A DNA stretch of 22,718 nt from an uncultured Ruminococcus sp. (GTDB lineage: Bacteria > Bacillota > Clostridia > Oscillospirales > Acutalibacteraceae), in assembly GCA_900554995.1 (NCBI GenBank), contig USJJ01000001.1, positions 1 through 22,718 on the forward strand, given 5' to 3'. The notes under the pieces were generated by a model. It ran no database searches and was not told the origin of the DNA. It saw only the letters and a program-made list of their open reading frames with translations. Positions 1-7,298 of the stretch are shown here, piece after piece. A program made the translations under genes and the position numbers. How positions within the stretch are numbered: position 1 is the stretch's first letter; each line of letters starts with the position of its first letter.

Positions 1-779
1 GCAGTGAACGGATGCAGCTTGAGGATAAGCGCATAATCGTCGCCGAGAGATTCTTTGAGCTTTTCGTAATCAAGCGGATTTTCATTATATGCCTGCTCGG
101 GCGAATTGCCGCGGAAGGTCGGCGCATAGAGGATGATTTTTCGGCCGCCGATCTCGGGGAAATTTTTCAGCAATTCCGCACGCTGAGCCGCCACGAAATC
201 CTTATCGAAATAAACGTCGGTTCTCGGTGTTCCGAAAGCCTTAACCTTACGCTCGGAGCATCGGAAAGCCTCGGCGTAGCAGGGGATGACCGCCTCGGAC
301 GAGACGAAAACGTCGGTGTAGGTGTTGTGCATCGGGAAGCGGAGCATATCCTCTCTTTTTCCGCCCCAGGGGAGGTCGAGAGTAGAATATCCCCATTTTT
401 TGAATGCGCCGCAGGCGTGCCAAAGCTGAATAACCTTTGTGCCTTTTTTCGGCTGATGAGCGTAGACGGGATCAAAATTATCCGTAATAAAAACGCATTT
501 GCACTGAGCATAAAGCCGCTGAAATTTAAAATCGAAAAGTATACGCTTTATCGGATTCTGCGGCGACTGCATAATGCGGCAGTCAAAGCCACGGCCTTTC
601 AGAAAATTATATATTCCGATCATATTGTCCGGCATTTCCGTGTAATTTTTGCTAAAAGCAAAAAGCACGAGATTTTCATTGATCGGCTTGCTTTTATATA
701 TGTTAAATGCGAGCGGCCACAGCCAAAAGAAGAGAATTCTTCTTCTGAGCAGGGTCAGCTTTTTTTTAAAATTTTTCAT
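1..779 (-). CDS. CDP-glycerol glycerophosphotransferase family protein (TagB/TagF type), C-terminus beyond window
   Basis: Reading from the ATG at 779, 259 codons stay open to the window edge, so the C-terminal part is missing. The visible protein has family hallmarks: QLWHACG (residues 118-124, containing the conserved His), LYAPTFRG (217-224) and LKLHPF (253-258). These belong to the GT-B fold enzymes that move glycerol phosphate (or ribitol phosphate) from a CDP-polyol onto teichoic-acid-like or capsular polymers at the inner membrane face. The N-terminus is basic with a short hydrophobic stretch (about 15-27), fitting membrane association rather than a signal peptide. GGAGG lies about 7 bases before the ATG. 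No promoter fits in the 63 bases after rpmB, so expression probably depends on read-through of the hairpin there. The exact polyol and acceptor cannot be told. Family assignment is firm; the role in wall or capsule synthesis is inferred. Confidence 0.9.
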   Translation of the reverse strand, partial: MKNFKKKLTLLRRRILFFWLWPLAFNIYKSKPINENLVLFAFSKNYTEMPDNMIGIYNFLKGRGFDCRIMQSPQNPIKRILFDFKFQRLYAQCKCVFITDNFDPVYAHQPKKGTKVIQLWHACGAFKKWGYSTLDLPWGGKREDMLRFPMHNTYTDVFVSSEAVIPCYAEAFRCSERKVKAFGTPRTDVYFDKDFVAAQRAELLKNFPEIGGRKIILYAPTFRGNSPEQAYNENPLDYEKLKESLGDDYALILKLHPFT

Positions 780-793
780 ATAATCCTCCGTAT

Positions 794-825
794 AAGACAA
801 AGAGACTGTCCGAGGGACAGTCTCT
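794..825 (-). terminator. Intrinsic terminator / attenuator after rpmB
   Basis: A perfect 11-bp stem (811-801 pairing with 825-815) with a 3-base loop is followed on the minus strand by TTTGTCTT. It lies 17 bases after the rpmB stop and about 21 bases before the start codon of the glycerophosphotransferase gene. It should end most rpmB transcripts and let some through to the next gene. Confidence 0.85.
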
Positions 826-842
826 GAATCATCATCTTACCA

Positions 843-1031
843 TTAAACGGCACGTGTAACCTTACCTGAACGCAAGCAACGTGTGCAAGCATATACCTTG
901 CGGGGAGAACCGTTAACGATTGCCTTAACACGCTTAACGTTCGGCTTCCATGTTCTGTTTGAACGTCTGTGTGAGTGGGAAACCTTGATACCGAAAGCAA
1001 CATCTTTACCGCAGAATTCGCATTTTGCCAT
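843..1031 (-). CDS. rpmB: 50S ribosomal protein L28
   Basis: A 62-residue protein starting MAKCEFCGKD, a complete bacterial L28 of normal length. It belongs to the zinc-ribbon form: cysteines occur as CxxC at 4/7 and again at 49/52, the four ligands expected for one Zn ion. L28 is a structural protein of the large ribosomal subunit. The start is fixed by AAAGGAGGTG just upstream of the ATG. It has its own promoter (1076-1104) and is followed by a strong hairpin, so it is mainly a single-gene unit. Forms with Cys ligands are commonly paralogous to zinc-free forms induced by zinc starvation; whether this genome has such a second copy cannot be seen here. Confidence 0.97.
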   Translation of the reverse strand: MAKCEFCGKDVAFGIKVSHSHRRSNRTWKPNVKRVKAIVNGSPRKVYACTRCLRSGKVTRAV

Positions 1032-1075
1032 TTGTCGGCACCTCCTTTAACTACGAATACTAAACAACATTTCAT

Positions 1076-1104
1076 ATACTAACAGATTTAAGCGAAAAAA
1101 TCAA
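1076..1104 (-). promoter_or_regulatory. Sigma-A type promoter for rpmB
   Basis: On the minus strand, TTGATT (1104-1099) and TAGTAT (1081-1076) are separated by 17 bases, about 45 bases before the rpmB start codon and just upstream of its AGGAGG site. The spacing is ideal and both boxes are one or two bases from consensus. Confidence 0.65.
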
Positions 1105-1157
1105 GACTTTTTTGAAATAATTTTTTATGACAAGTTGAAAAATCGCAAAATCCGCAT

Positions 1158-2369
1158 TTATATTATGAATTTTTTCATCAGATCGGGACCAAAATCAATA
1201 TAATTGCCCGTTGCTTTTGCCGATTCCTCGTTGATCGACTCAACTCCGCTGTCCCTTTCCGCCGATTTATGATAAATCATATACGGAACGGGATCGCTTG
1301 CGTGAGTTTTTGTAACAATCGGAGTCGGGTGGTCGGGAAGAATCATAATTTTGTAGTCTTCACCGATCTCCTCAAGACCCTTGATGATAATCGGAAGAAC
1401 ACGGGAATCAATCATCTCGATTGACTTGACCTTGTTCTCGGGCTCACCTCTGTGTCCGCACTCGTCGGGAGCCTCAAAGTGAACGTAGGCAAAATCAACG
1501 CCGTTTTTGAGTTCTTCGACTGCGGCATTTGCCTTGCCCTCAAAGTTTGTGTCAATGTAGCCCGTTGCGCCCTCGACCTCGGGAGTGTTCATACCTGCCG
1601 AAATGCCGATACCCTTGAGAAGATCAACGGCGGAAATAACCGTGCCTTTTTTATGATAGAGATCCTCGAACTTCGGAAGAATGGGCTTTTTACCCTCGCC
1701 CCAAAGCCAAATCGAATTTGCCGGACGCTTGCCCTCGGCAATTCTCTTTTTGTTTACGGGATGATCCTTGAGCAAATCGTAGCTTTCTTTCATCATTGCA
1801 ACAAGCGGCTTCGCATTTTCCGACGTTGAAAGGTACGGACCTACAACTCTGTCGGAAATATCGTGAGGAGGAGTCATATTGCCGAGATCGACCGTACCTC
1901 CGTGATGAATAAGGCAGTGACGGTAGCTTACGCCGTGGTAAAAATCAAATTCACCGCCGCCGAAATGCTCCTGAACCGTCTTGATAATCTCAGCTGCCTC
2001 GGCACTTGATATATCGCCTGCCGAGTAGTCGATCATCGTCTTGTCCTCGTAGTTCGGCTCGTCGGAAAGCGTTACGACATTGCATCTGAGCGCAATATCG
2101 TCATCTGCCATTTTAACGCCGATGCTGACAGCCTCAAGGGGAGAACGTCCCGTGTAATATTTTTTCGGATCATATCCCATAACGCTGAGGTTTGCAACAT
2201 CGCTGCCGGGCTTCAGCCCCTCGGCAACAGTCCTTACAAGTCCGACCTCGCCGCGCTGGGCGAGACGGTCAAAGTTCGGCTTATTTGCAACCATCATCGG
2301 CGTTTTTCCGCCGAGAGCGGGAACGGGATAATCCGCCATTCCGTCATATAATACAACAACATATTTCAT
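1158..2369 (-). CDS. apgM: ApgM-family metalloenzyme: cofactor-independent phosphoglycerate mutase or proposed homoserine kinase
   Basis: 403 residues from the ATG at 2369. AAGGCAGG upstream suits this start better than the in-frame GTG at 2378. The protein is of the alkaline-phosphatase superfamily: VVVLYDGMADYP at the N-terminus supplies the first metal Asp (D9), GSDVANLSVMGYDP carries the likely nucleophile S62, and late motifs APDECGHRG and LPDHPTP followed by KTHASDP give the remaining Asp/His metal ligands. The family (archaeal-type iPGM) interconverts 2- and 3-phosphoglycerate, but a bacterial branch of about 400 residues has been proposed to act as homoserine kinase in genomes lacking thrB. 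The neighbour thrS makes that reading attractive. It follows the YbaK gene by 100 bases with no convincing own promoter, so it may be transcribed with thrS. Superfamily membership is firm; the substrate is undecided. Confidence 0.88.
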   Translation of the reverse strand: MKYVVVLYDGMADYPVPALGGKTPMMVANKPNFDRLAQRGEVGLVRTVAEGLKPGSDVANLSVMGYDPKKYYTGRSPLEAVSIGVKMADDDIALRCNVVTLSDEPNYEDKTMIDYSAGDISSAEAAEIIKTVQEHFGGGEFDFYHGVSYRHCLIHHGGTVDLGNMTPPHDISDRVVGPYLSTSENAKPLVAMMKESYDLLKDHPVNKKRIAEGKRPANSIWLWGEGKKPILPKFEDLYHKKGTVISAVDLLKGIGISAGMNTPEVEGATGYIDTNFEGKANAAVEELKNGVDFAYVHFEAPDECGHRGEPENKVKSIEMIDSRVLPIIIKGLEEIGEDYKIMILPDHPTPIVTKTHASDPVPYMIYHKSAERDSGVESINEESAKATGNYIDFGPDLMKKFII

Positions 2370-2469
2370 GCATAGCACCTGCCTTGTGAGTATATTTTGC
2401 TAATTAAACAAGCATTCCCATCGAGGGGAAGCCTTGGCAAATCGTTTCTCTGAAAACGCCTGCCTGTTT

Positions 2470-2946
2470 TTATTCTTCAACAACCTTGCAAACATCGACC
2501 CAGCCGCTGAAGCCCTGAGCATATTTTTCAAGCTCGTCGGGTGTCAGCTCGACTGCGCTGTTCGAGCTGCCGACGGCGGGAAAAACCGTATCGAATCTTT
2601 TCAACGACTCATCAAGATATGTCTTGACGTCGTCGTTTATGCCGAACGGACACACGCCACCGACTTTGTGGCCTATCATGCTTTCAACCTCATCGGAAGT
2701 TAGCATCTTCGCCTTTGTCGAGAAAGTTGCCTTATACTTTTTATTATCTACCTTGGCATCACCGGCGGCGATAACAAGTATCGCTTCATCGCCGACCTTG
2801 AACGAGAGACTTTTTGCGATTCGCTGACCCTTAACGCCGAGCGCCTGAGCCGCAAGCTCGACCGTTGCGCTTGACACGTCAAACTCTCTCACTCTGTCCT
2901 CAATGCCGAAACGGCTGAGGTACGCCTTGCCTTTTTCTATGGACAT
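2470..2946 (-). CDS. ybaK: YbaK/EbsC family aminoacyl-tRNA deacylase
   Basis: 158 residues, the usual length for a free-standing YbaK/ProX domain. Visible family features include RIAKSLSFK (about 42-50), with the conserved Lys at 45 that is needed for activity in studied members, and the GGVCPFG turn near residue 97. These enzymes hydrolyse mischarged tRNA in trans, typically Cys-tRNA(Pro) for YbaK or Ala-tRNA(Pro) for ProX. The start codon lies only 2 bases after the thrS stop, which implies co-transcription and probable translational coupling. Pairing with thrS suggests quality control linked to tRNA charging, but the tRNA and amino acid it acts on cannot be read from sequence. A second family member lies at 19471-20010. 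Confidence 0.88.
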   Translation of the reverse strand: MSIEKGKAYLSRFGIEDRVREFDVSSATVELAAQALGVKGQRIAKSLSFKVGDEAILVIAAGDAKVDNKKYKATFSTKAKMLTSDEVESMIGHKVGGVCPFGINDDVKTYLDESLKRFDTVFPAVGSSNSAVELTPDELEKYAQGFSGWVDVCKVVEE

Positions 2947-2948
2947 AA

Positions 2949-4865
2949 TCAGAATATCTCCTTGGATTCAATCTGCTTTGCAGCCATATCGACAAACTCA
3001 TCAACGCCCATTGCACCGATGTCGCCCTCGCCGCGCTTACGAACCGAAACGCACTTGCCCTCGATATCCTTGTCACCCATGAGGAGCATATACGGAATCT
3101 TCTGGAGCTGAGCCTCACGAATCTTGTAGCCTGTCTTTTCACTTCTTGTATCAACCTCACAGCGAATGCCCTTGGCTTCAAGTTTCTTTGCAATCTCAAA
3201 AGCATAGTCGTGATGACGGTCTGCAATCGGGAGGAGCTTGACCTGAACAGGAGCAAGCCAAATCGGGAATGCACCTGCGAAATGCTCGGTGATAACGCCG
3301 ATGAAACGCTCGATTGAACCGAATACAACACGGTGGATCATAACAGGGGTATGCTTCTCTCCGTCTGAGCCTGTATATTCAAGATTGAATCTGTCCGGAA
3401 GCTGGTAGTCAAGCTGAATTGTACCGCACTGCCATGTTCTTCCGAGGCTGTCCTTGATGTGGAAGTCAAGCTTCGGGCCGTAGAAAGCACCGTCGCCCTC
3501 GTTGATTATATAAGTCTTGCCGACGCTTGTAATAGCGTCTGCGAGTGCCTTCGTTGCAATCTCCCAGTCCTCTTCCGAGCCGATATGATCCTCGGGCATT
3601 GTTGAAAGCTCGATTTCATACGGGAGTCCGAACAGGGTGTAAACCTCATCAAAGAGCTGTGCGATCCTTACAACCTCGTCACGGATCTGCTCGGGAGCAA
3701 GAAGAATATGAGCGTCGTCCTGAGTGAAGCAGCGAACACGGAAAAGTCCGTGAAGTGCGCCCGAAAGCTCGTTTCTGTGAACCTTGCCAAGCTCGCCGAA
3801 TCTGAGCGGCAGGTCACGATAGGAATGCGGTTCCAGATCGTAAACAAGAATGCTTCCCGGGCAGTTCATCGGCTTGATTGCGAAATCCTCACCGTCAATA
3901 ACCGTTGTGTACATATCGTCATGGTAGTGATCCCAGTGACCCGAGGTCTCCCAAAGCGAACGTCGCATGATCTGCGGAGTTGAGATCTCATAGTAGCCCC
4001 ACTTCTTATGAACGTCACGCCAGTAATTGATAAGAGTGTTGCGAAGAACCATGCCCTTCGGGAGGAAGAACGGCATTCCCGGAGCTTCGTCTCTGAGAGC
4101 GAAAAGTCCAAGCTCTCTGCCGAGCTTTCTGTGGTCACGCTTCTTTGCTTCTTCAATAGCCTCAAGGTAAGCGTCAAGGTCAGCCTGCTTTGTGAAAGCG
4201 GTTGCATAGATACGCTGGAGCATCTTGTTCTTCTCGCTTCCGCGCCAGTAAGCACCGGTTGCCGAGGTCAGCTTGAACGCCTTGATTCTGCCTGTATCGG
4301 GAATATGCGGACCTGCGCAAAGCTCCGTAAACTCGCCCTGCTTATAGAAGCTGATGTTCTCGCCCTTGTCGGCGTGCTCCTTAACAAGCTCAACCTTGTA
4401 GATTTCGCCCTTATCCTCATAATATTTGATAGCCTCGTCCGGAGTCATCTCAAATCTTTCAAGCGGAAGCTTCTCCTTGACGATTTTCTTCATCTCGGCT
4501 TCAATCTTTTCAAGATCCTCGGGAAGAAACGGCTTTTCAACGTCAAAGTCATAGTAGAAGCCGTTTGCAATTGACGGACCGATTGCGAGCTTTGCCTCGG
4601 GGTAAAGTCTCTTAACTGCCTGAGCAAGAATATGAGATGCGGTGTGGCGGAAAGTTCTCTTTGCCTCCTCATCGTCCTCAAAGGTGAGGAACTCAAGTTC
4701 GCAGTCACCCGTGATCGGGGTTCTGAGATCCTGATACTCGCCGTTGATCTTGCAGATACAAACAGCCTTGTAAAGACCCATGCCTATGCTCTTAGCGATT
4801 TCCATAGCGGTTGTGCCGTTTTCATACTCCTTAACGACGCCGCCTTTCAATGTTACGTTTGCCAT
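2949..4865 (-). CDS. thrS: Threonyl-tRNA synthetase
   Basis: 638 residues, full length, charging tRNA(Thr) with threonine in the cytoplasm. Domains in order: TGS domain (1-62); editing domain (about 65-225) with HTASH giving H74 and H78, and C183/H187, the site that removes serine; class II catalytic core (about 245-535) with the zinc ligands C335 (MNCPG), H386 (DDAHIL) and H511 (IHRVVFGSIER); and an anticodon-binding domain to the C-terminus. All key residues match the Escherichia coli enzyme within one position. AAAGGA lies about 12 bases before the ATG. Expression is controlled by a T-box leader about 250 bases upstream, possibly bypassed by a nearer promoter (4898-4925). The gene heads an apparent unit with the YbaK-type deacylase. 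Confidence 0.98.
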   Translation of the reverse strand: MANVTLKGGVVKEYENGTTAMEIAKSIGMGLYKAVCICKINGEYQDLRTPITGDCELEFLTFEDDEEAKRTFRHTASHILAQAVKRLYPEAKLAIGPSIANGFYYDFDVEKPFLPEDLEKIEAEMKKIVKEKLPLERFEMTPDEAIKYYEDKGEIYKVELVKEHADKGENISFYKQGEFTELCAGPHIPDTGRIKAFKLTSATGAYWRGSEKNKMLQRIYATAFTKQADLDAYLEAIEEAKKRDHRKLGRELGLFALRDEAPGMPFFLPKGMVLRNTLINYWRDVHKKWGYYEISTPQIMRRSLWETSGHWDHYHDDMYTTVIDGEDFAIKPMNCPGSILVYDLEPHSYRDLPLRFGELGKVHRNELSGALHGLFRVRCFTQDDAHILLAPEQIRDEVVRIAQLFDEVYTLFGLPYEIELSTMPEDHIGSEEDWEIATKALADAITSVGKTYIINEGDGAFYGPKLDFHIKDSLGRTWQCGTIQLDYQLPDRFNLEYTGSDGEKHTPVMIHRVVFGSIERFIGVITEHFAGAFPIWLAPVQVKLLPIADRHHDYAFEIAKKLEAKGIRCEVDTRSEKTGYKIREAQLQKIPYMLLMGDKDIEGKCVSVRKRGEGDIGAMGVDEFVDMAAKQIESKEIF

Positions 4866-4897
4866 TTTATAATCATTCCTTTCAAGTTTTAGGGTTT

Positions 4898-4925
4898 ATG
4901 ATACATTTTTAATATGATTTTTCAA
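4898..4925 (-). promoter_or_regulatory. Possible second, T-box-independent thrS promoter
   Basis: Minus strand TTGAAA (4925-4920), 16 bases, then TATCAT (4903-4898). It lies downstream of the T-box terminator and about 33 bases before the thrS start codon. If active it would give a basal transcript that does not sense tRNA(Thr). The region is AT-rich, so a chance match is possible. Confidence 0.4.
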
Positions 4926-5007
4926 GTGTTTAACATTTGTTGCGAAGAAAGTTACAACGCTTTCCCTTGAAGTAATGTCATTAGCTTATCAATTTCCAAT
5001 CTTTTTC

Positions 5008-5055
5008 AGCCTCCCCTTGAAGCAAGAGGAAGGGGACAGCTTGCGGTGGTGGGGA
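5008..5055. repeat. GC-rich intergenic repeat-like block with inverted repeat
   Basis: Within an AT-rich spacer between the T-box terminator and thrS sits a GC-rich block containing CCCCTT (5013-5018) and AAGGGG (5030-5035), followed by a G-rich tail (GCGGTGGTGGGG, 5043-5054). Its composition differs sharply from both sides. It resembles the degenerate mobile intergenic repeats scattered in many Ruminococcaceae genomes, but a single copy in one window cannot prove repetition. No open reading frame covers it. Confidence 0.4.
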
Positions 5056-5113
5056 TTTAAAGTTAATTAGCTTTGAATCACCCCATCCGAATGACACGAT
5101 CTGCAACTAAAAC

Positions 5114-5145
5114 AAAAAAGCTCCATCCCAAAACAGGGATGAAGC
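5114..5145 (-). terminator. T-box regulated terminator of the thrS leader
   Basis: On the minus strand a 10-bp stem with one G-U pair (5145-5136 with 5129-5120), a 6-base loop (TGTTTT) and a run of six T (5119-5114). It comes directly after the T-box motif, the expected position for the terminator that forms when tRNA(Thr) is charged. Confidence 0.9.
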
Positions 5146-5340
5146 ATAGCTCCACGGTTCCACCCGTATTGCAGTCAAGGACTGCCACTCGAATGCCTTA
5201 ACGCGGCGAACGGCGAACCTTATTTCGGAACGCACTCCGCAGTGGTAGCCGGTTCGGAATACTGCCGTGATTTCAGCATACACACGGCTCTCTGAAAATA
5301 TCCGCTTGAAACAGCCTTCTGCATCAACGTTTTTTATATT
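5114..5340 (-). promoter_or_regulatory. T-box riboswitch leader for thrS
   Basis: The minus-strand transcript contains the highly conserved T-box core GGGTGGAACCG (5165-5155) preceded by AATAC. Before it is a short stem III, GCAGTC/GACTGC with a 3-base loop (5185-5171). Stem I features are present: AGAGAGCCG near 5290 and a likely specifier ACC (threonine) at 5246-5244 in a CTACCACTGCGGAG context. A second ACC lies nearby, so the specifier call is provisional. The leader senses uncharged tRNA(Thr): its UGGA bulge pairs with the tRNA 3' end and favours the antiterminator, allowing thrS transcription during threonine shortage. Confidence 0.95.
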
Positions 5341-5346
5341 GTCTAC

Positions 5347-5375
5347 ATTTTATAACGTTTTATTTTTATTGTCAA
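5347..5375 (-). promoter_or_regulatory. Sigma-A type promoter of the thrS T-box leader
   Basis: Minus strand consensus TTGACA (5375-5370), a 17-base spacer and TAAAAT (5352-5347). Transcription would begin near 5340, at the 5' end of the T-box. The -35 box lies only about 24 bases after the stop codon of the preceding protease gene. Confidence 0.85.
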
Positions 5376-5398
5376 GGGGAAAATAACGGAAAATCGTA

Positions 5399-7240
5399 CT
5401 AATTTTTTGTCTGCTTCACAGAGGAGAGATAAACACCCGAATTTTTAAAAAGCTCGGCGTCATTTTTGTCGACCGATCCGTCGTGGTTGCCGTCTGCGGC
5501 GGTATATGCGGTGTTGCCGATCTGTTCCTGAGTCAGCATTCCGGAAGCCATGGCCTCTGCGATCACCGAATCCTGTCCGTCGCAAACTCCGTCGCCGTTG
5601 ATATCTCCGAAAATTACAATTCGGTATTCGTCCTCACTGCCGTCGGGATATACAACCTTTATTATTGAATCTGTGCCCGCAAATCCGGAACTCGGTTCAA
5701 GAGTAACCGTTGCATAGTCGCTCGAAAAGTAATCGGGAAATTTTTCGGACGTGAGCTTTTGCTCAAATCCGTAGACGATCCGACCGTCAGCTATACAGCT
5801 TTTTGCGAAGTGTTCAATCACAGCGGTTTCCGTTTGACCGCAGAGAGAACAGGTGCGTACTTTCCTGCCGTCGGATGAAGCGGTCGGCTTTTCTGTCAGC
5901 ACCCAGTCACTCCATTTGTGATCACTCGGATTGTCACAACCTACCAAAGAGGTATATGCCTTGATCCTGCCGACAAAGTTGCCGAGCTTGTTCCAATTTT
6001 CGCCGCTGCCGACATATGAAAGATCCTTGCCTGCACGGTAGGCGGTTACTATCTTTGCGTTACCCGCACTGTTTGAAACTCTCACGATCACCGAAAACCA
6101 TTCGTTCGGATCGACCTTGACGGGATCTTTCAGCTCAACGGTGACATATCCGCCGTGTTCAAATGATTTTACTGTTGTACCTGCGGATTGACCTCCCGAA
6201 ACAGGGACATTGTCCTGTCCGTTGAACGGATAATCGAGATTTTTCATTATCTCAACCTCAACGGTCACGTTTTCGCCCTGAACACCGACATTCACCGCCT
6301 TTATTAATTCGACTTTTCCGTTCGTTCCGCCTTTTTGCGCCTGAAAAACATTCGCAATGACCTTGTCTTTTCTCAGCGAAAAATCGTCAAGACTGCCGTC
6401 ATAGAAATAGTTATAATCATATTTATCCTTTGCGGCATAGGTAAAGGCATACATACTTGAGCTTGTGTTGTCGTACGAAAGCCAGAAATATTCGCAGGAT
6501 TTGTAGCTGTTCTTCACAAGCCAGCCTCCGTCTCGCTCGGCGGATCCCGGAATAAATTTTGATGCAGGAATATTATCGTCCCATCCGATAATTGTGCAGG
6601 CGTGGGGCGAGCTTCCGGAGCCTGACTCGTTTTTGGGGTTATAATAAGTGCATTCCCTGAGATTGTTGTATTGAAAAGTGACGGCGCCGTACTCGGCAAT
6701 AGCTTTCTTGATCATCCTAATTCCCTCGTCGGGATTTGATTTGTTTTCGGGAATGTAGAAAGCATTCTCAAACCTGTATGACGGATTGGCAAACGGGTCG
6801 ATATTAGCCTGATTCCCGGCAACGGGACCCCACCACATTGAGAAGAGCTTTGCCACATTCAGCGGATTACCCGTCGCCTTTGTGTAGTCACCGGATTTCG
6901 AGTATCCGTCTGTGTTGGAGAGGGGATCGGATTCACGCCGGAAGGATCTGTATGCGGCGGCAACGGGATTGAGCGAAAGGCTGCTTGCATCGGCACCGCC
7001 GATGTTCTGCCGCAGGATGTTTGCCTCGGATGCGGCGATTGATGAATAAGCCCAGCAGAGATTGCTATCGCCCTGATCCTTGACAGGCGTAATAATACCG
7101 TAGTCCCTGCCGTCATATTTCGACATTTTTACGATTTCATCCGCCGACGGGACAGCCGTTTTTGCCGATGCGGTTATCGGCACGGCGGAAAGATAGATAA
7201 AAAGAACAGCCAAAAGTAGAGCCGATACTTTTTTTATCAT
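5399..7240 (-). CDS. Secreted papain-like (C1) cysteine protease with lectin-like region and type I dockerin
   Basis: 613 residues from the ATG at 7240 (AAGGTG upstream; an in-frame GTG at 7249 is less likely). A signal peptide occupies about 1-27. The C1 peptidase domain (about 40-265) shows the oxyanion Gln in KDQG (Q56), nucleophile C62 in LCWAYSS, H213 in SPHACTIIGW and N244 in WLVKNSYK, so the catalytic set is complete. Residues 270-430 form a beta-rich domain like the lectin-like module found with clostridial C1 peptidases. A small module (434-477) has CSLCG (C464, C467) in a tryptophan-rich repeat context. The C-terminus is a type I dockerin (about 543-600) with two calcium loops, DINGDGVCDGQD and DGNHDGSVDKND. 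The protein is exported and probably docks to a cohesin on a scaffoldin or the cell wall. The substrate is unknown. Promoter at 7265-7293. Confidence 0.92.
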   Translation of the reverse strand: MIKKVSALLLAVLFIYLSAVPITASAKTAVPSADEIVKMSKYDGRDYGIITPVKDQGDSNLCWAYSSIAASEANILRQNIGGADASSLSLNPVAAAYRSFRRESDPLSNTDGYSKSGDYTKATGNPLNVAKLFSMWWGPVAGNQANIDPFANPSYRFENAFYIPENKSNPDEGIRMIKKAIAEYGAVTFQYNNLRECTYYNPKNESGSGSSPHACTIIGWDDNIPASKFIPGSAERDGGWLVKNSYKSCEYFWLSYDNTSSSMYAFTYAAKDKYDYNYFYDGSLDDFSLRKDKVIANVFQAQKGGTNGKVELIKAVNVGVQGENVTVEVEIMKNLDYPFNGQDNVPVSGGQSAGTTVKSFEHGGYVTVELKDPVKVDPNEWFSVIVRVSNSAGNAKIVTAYRAGKDLSYVGSGENWNKLGNFVGRIKAYTSLVGCDNPSDHKWSDWVLTEKPTASSDGRKVRTCSLCGQTETAVIEHFAKSCIADGRIVYGFEQKLTSEKFPDYFSSDYATVTLEPSSGFAGTDSIIKVVYPDGSEDEYRIVIFGDINGDGVCDGQDSVIAEAMASGMLTQEQIGNTAYTAADGNHDGSVDKNDAELFKNSGVYLSSVKQTKN

Positions 7241-7264
7241 ATATATCACCTTGCTTTCATCAGT

Positions 7265-7293
7265 ATTATAAACGAGTTGTCAAAAATAATCAA
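7265..7293 (-). promoter_or_regulatory. Promoter for the dockerin protease gene
   Basis: Minus strand TTGATT (7293-7288), a 17-base spacer and perfect TATAAT (7270-7265), about 25 bases before the start codon. Its -35 box is 5 bases from the cre palindrome shared with pyk. Confidence 0.75.
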
Positions 7294-7298
7294 CTCAA

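Noticed and set aside
167..511. Minus-strand open frame of 114 codons
   Set aside because: It lies in another frame inside the glycerophosphotransferase gene and has no ribosome site or family likeness.
12..827. Long plus-strand open frame of 271 codons at the left end
   Set aside because: It is antisense to the glycerophosphotransferase, whose minus-strand product has clear family motifs. The plus product has no recognisable domain and runs through the rpmB terminator.
2370..2469. Possible terminator or promoter between the YbaK gene and apgM
   Set aside because: A 5-bp TTCCC/GGGAA stem without a T-run and a TATACT with no -35 partner are too weak to call; the genes may be co-transcribed.
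4008..4574. Plus-strand open frame of 188 codons
   Set aside because: Antisense to thrS; hydrophobic, low-information product caused by the codon pattern of the real gene.
5221..5250. Sequence GGTTCGGAA-like pattern suggesting a tRNA T-arm
   Set aside because: No cloverleaf can be drawn around it; it is explained as stem I of the T-box leader.
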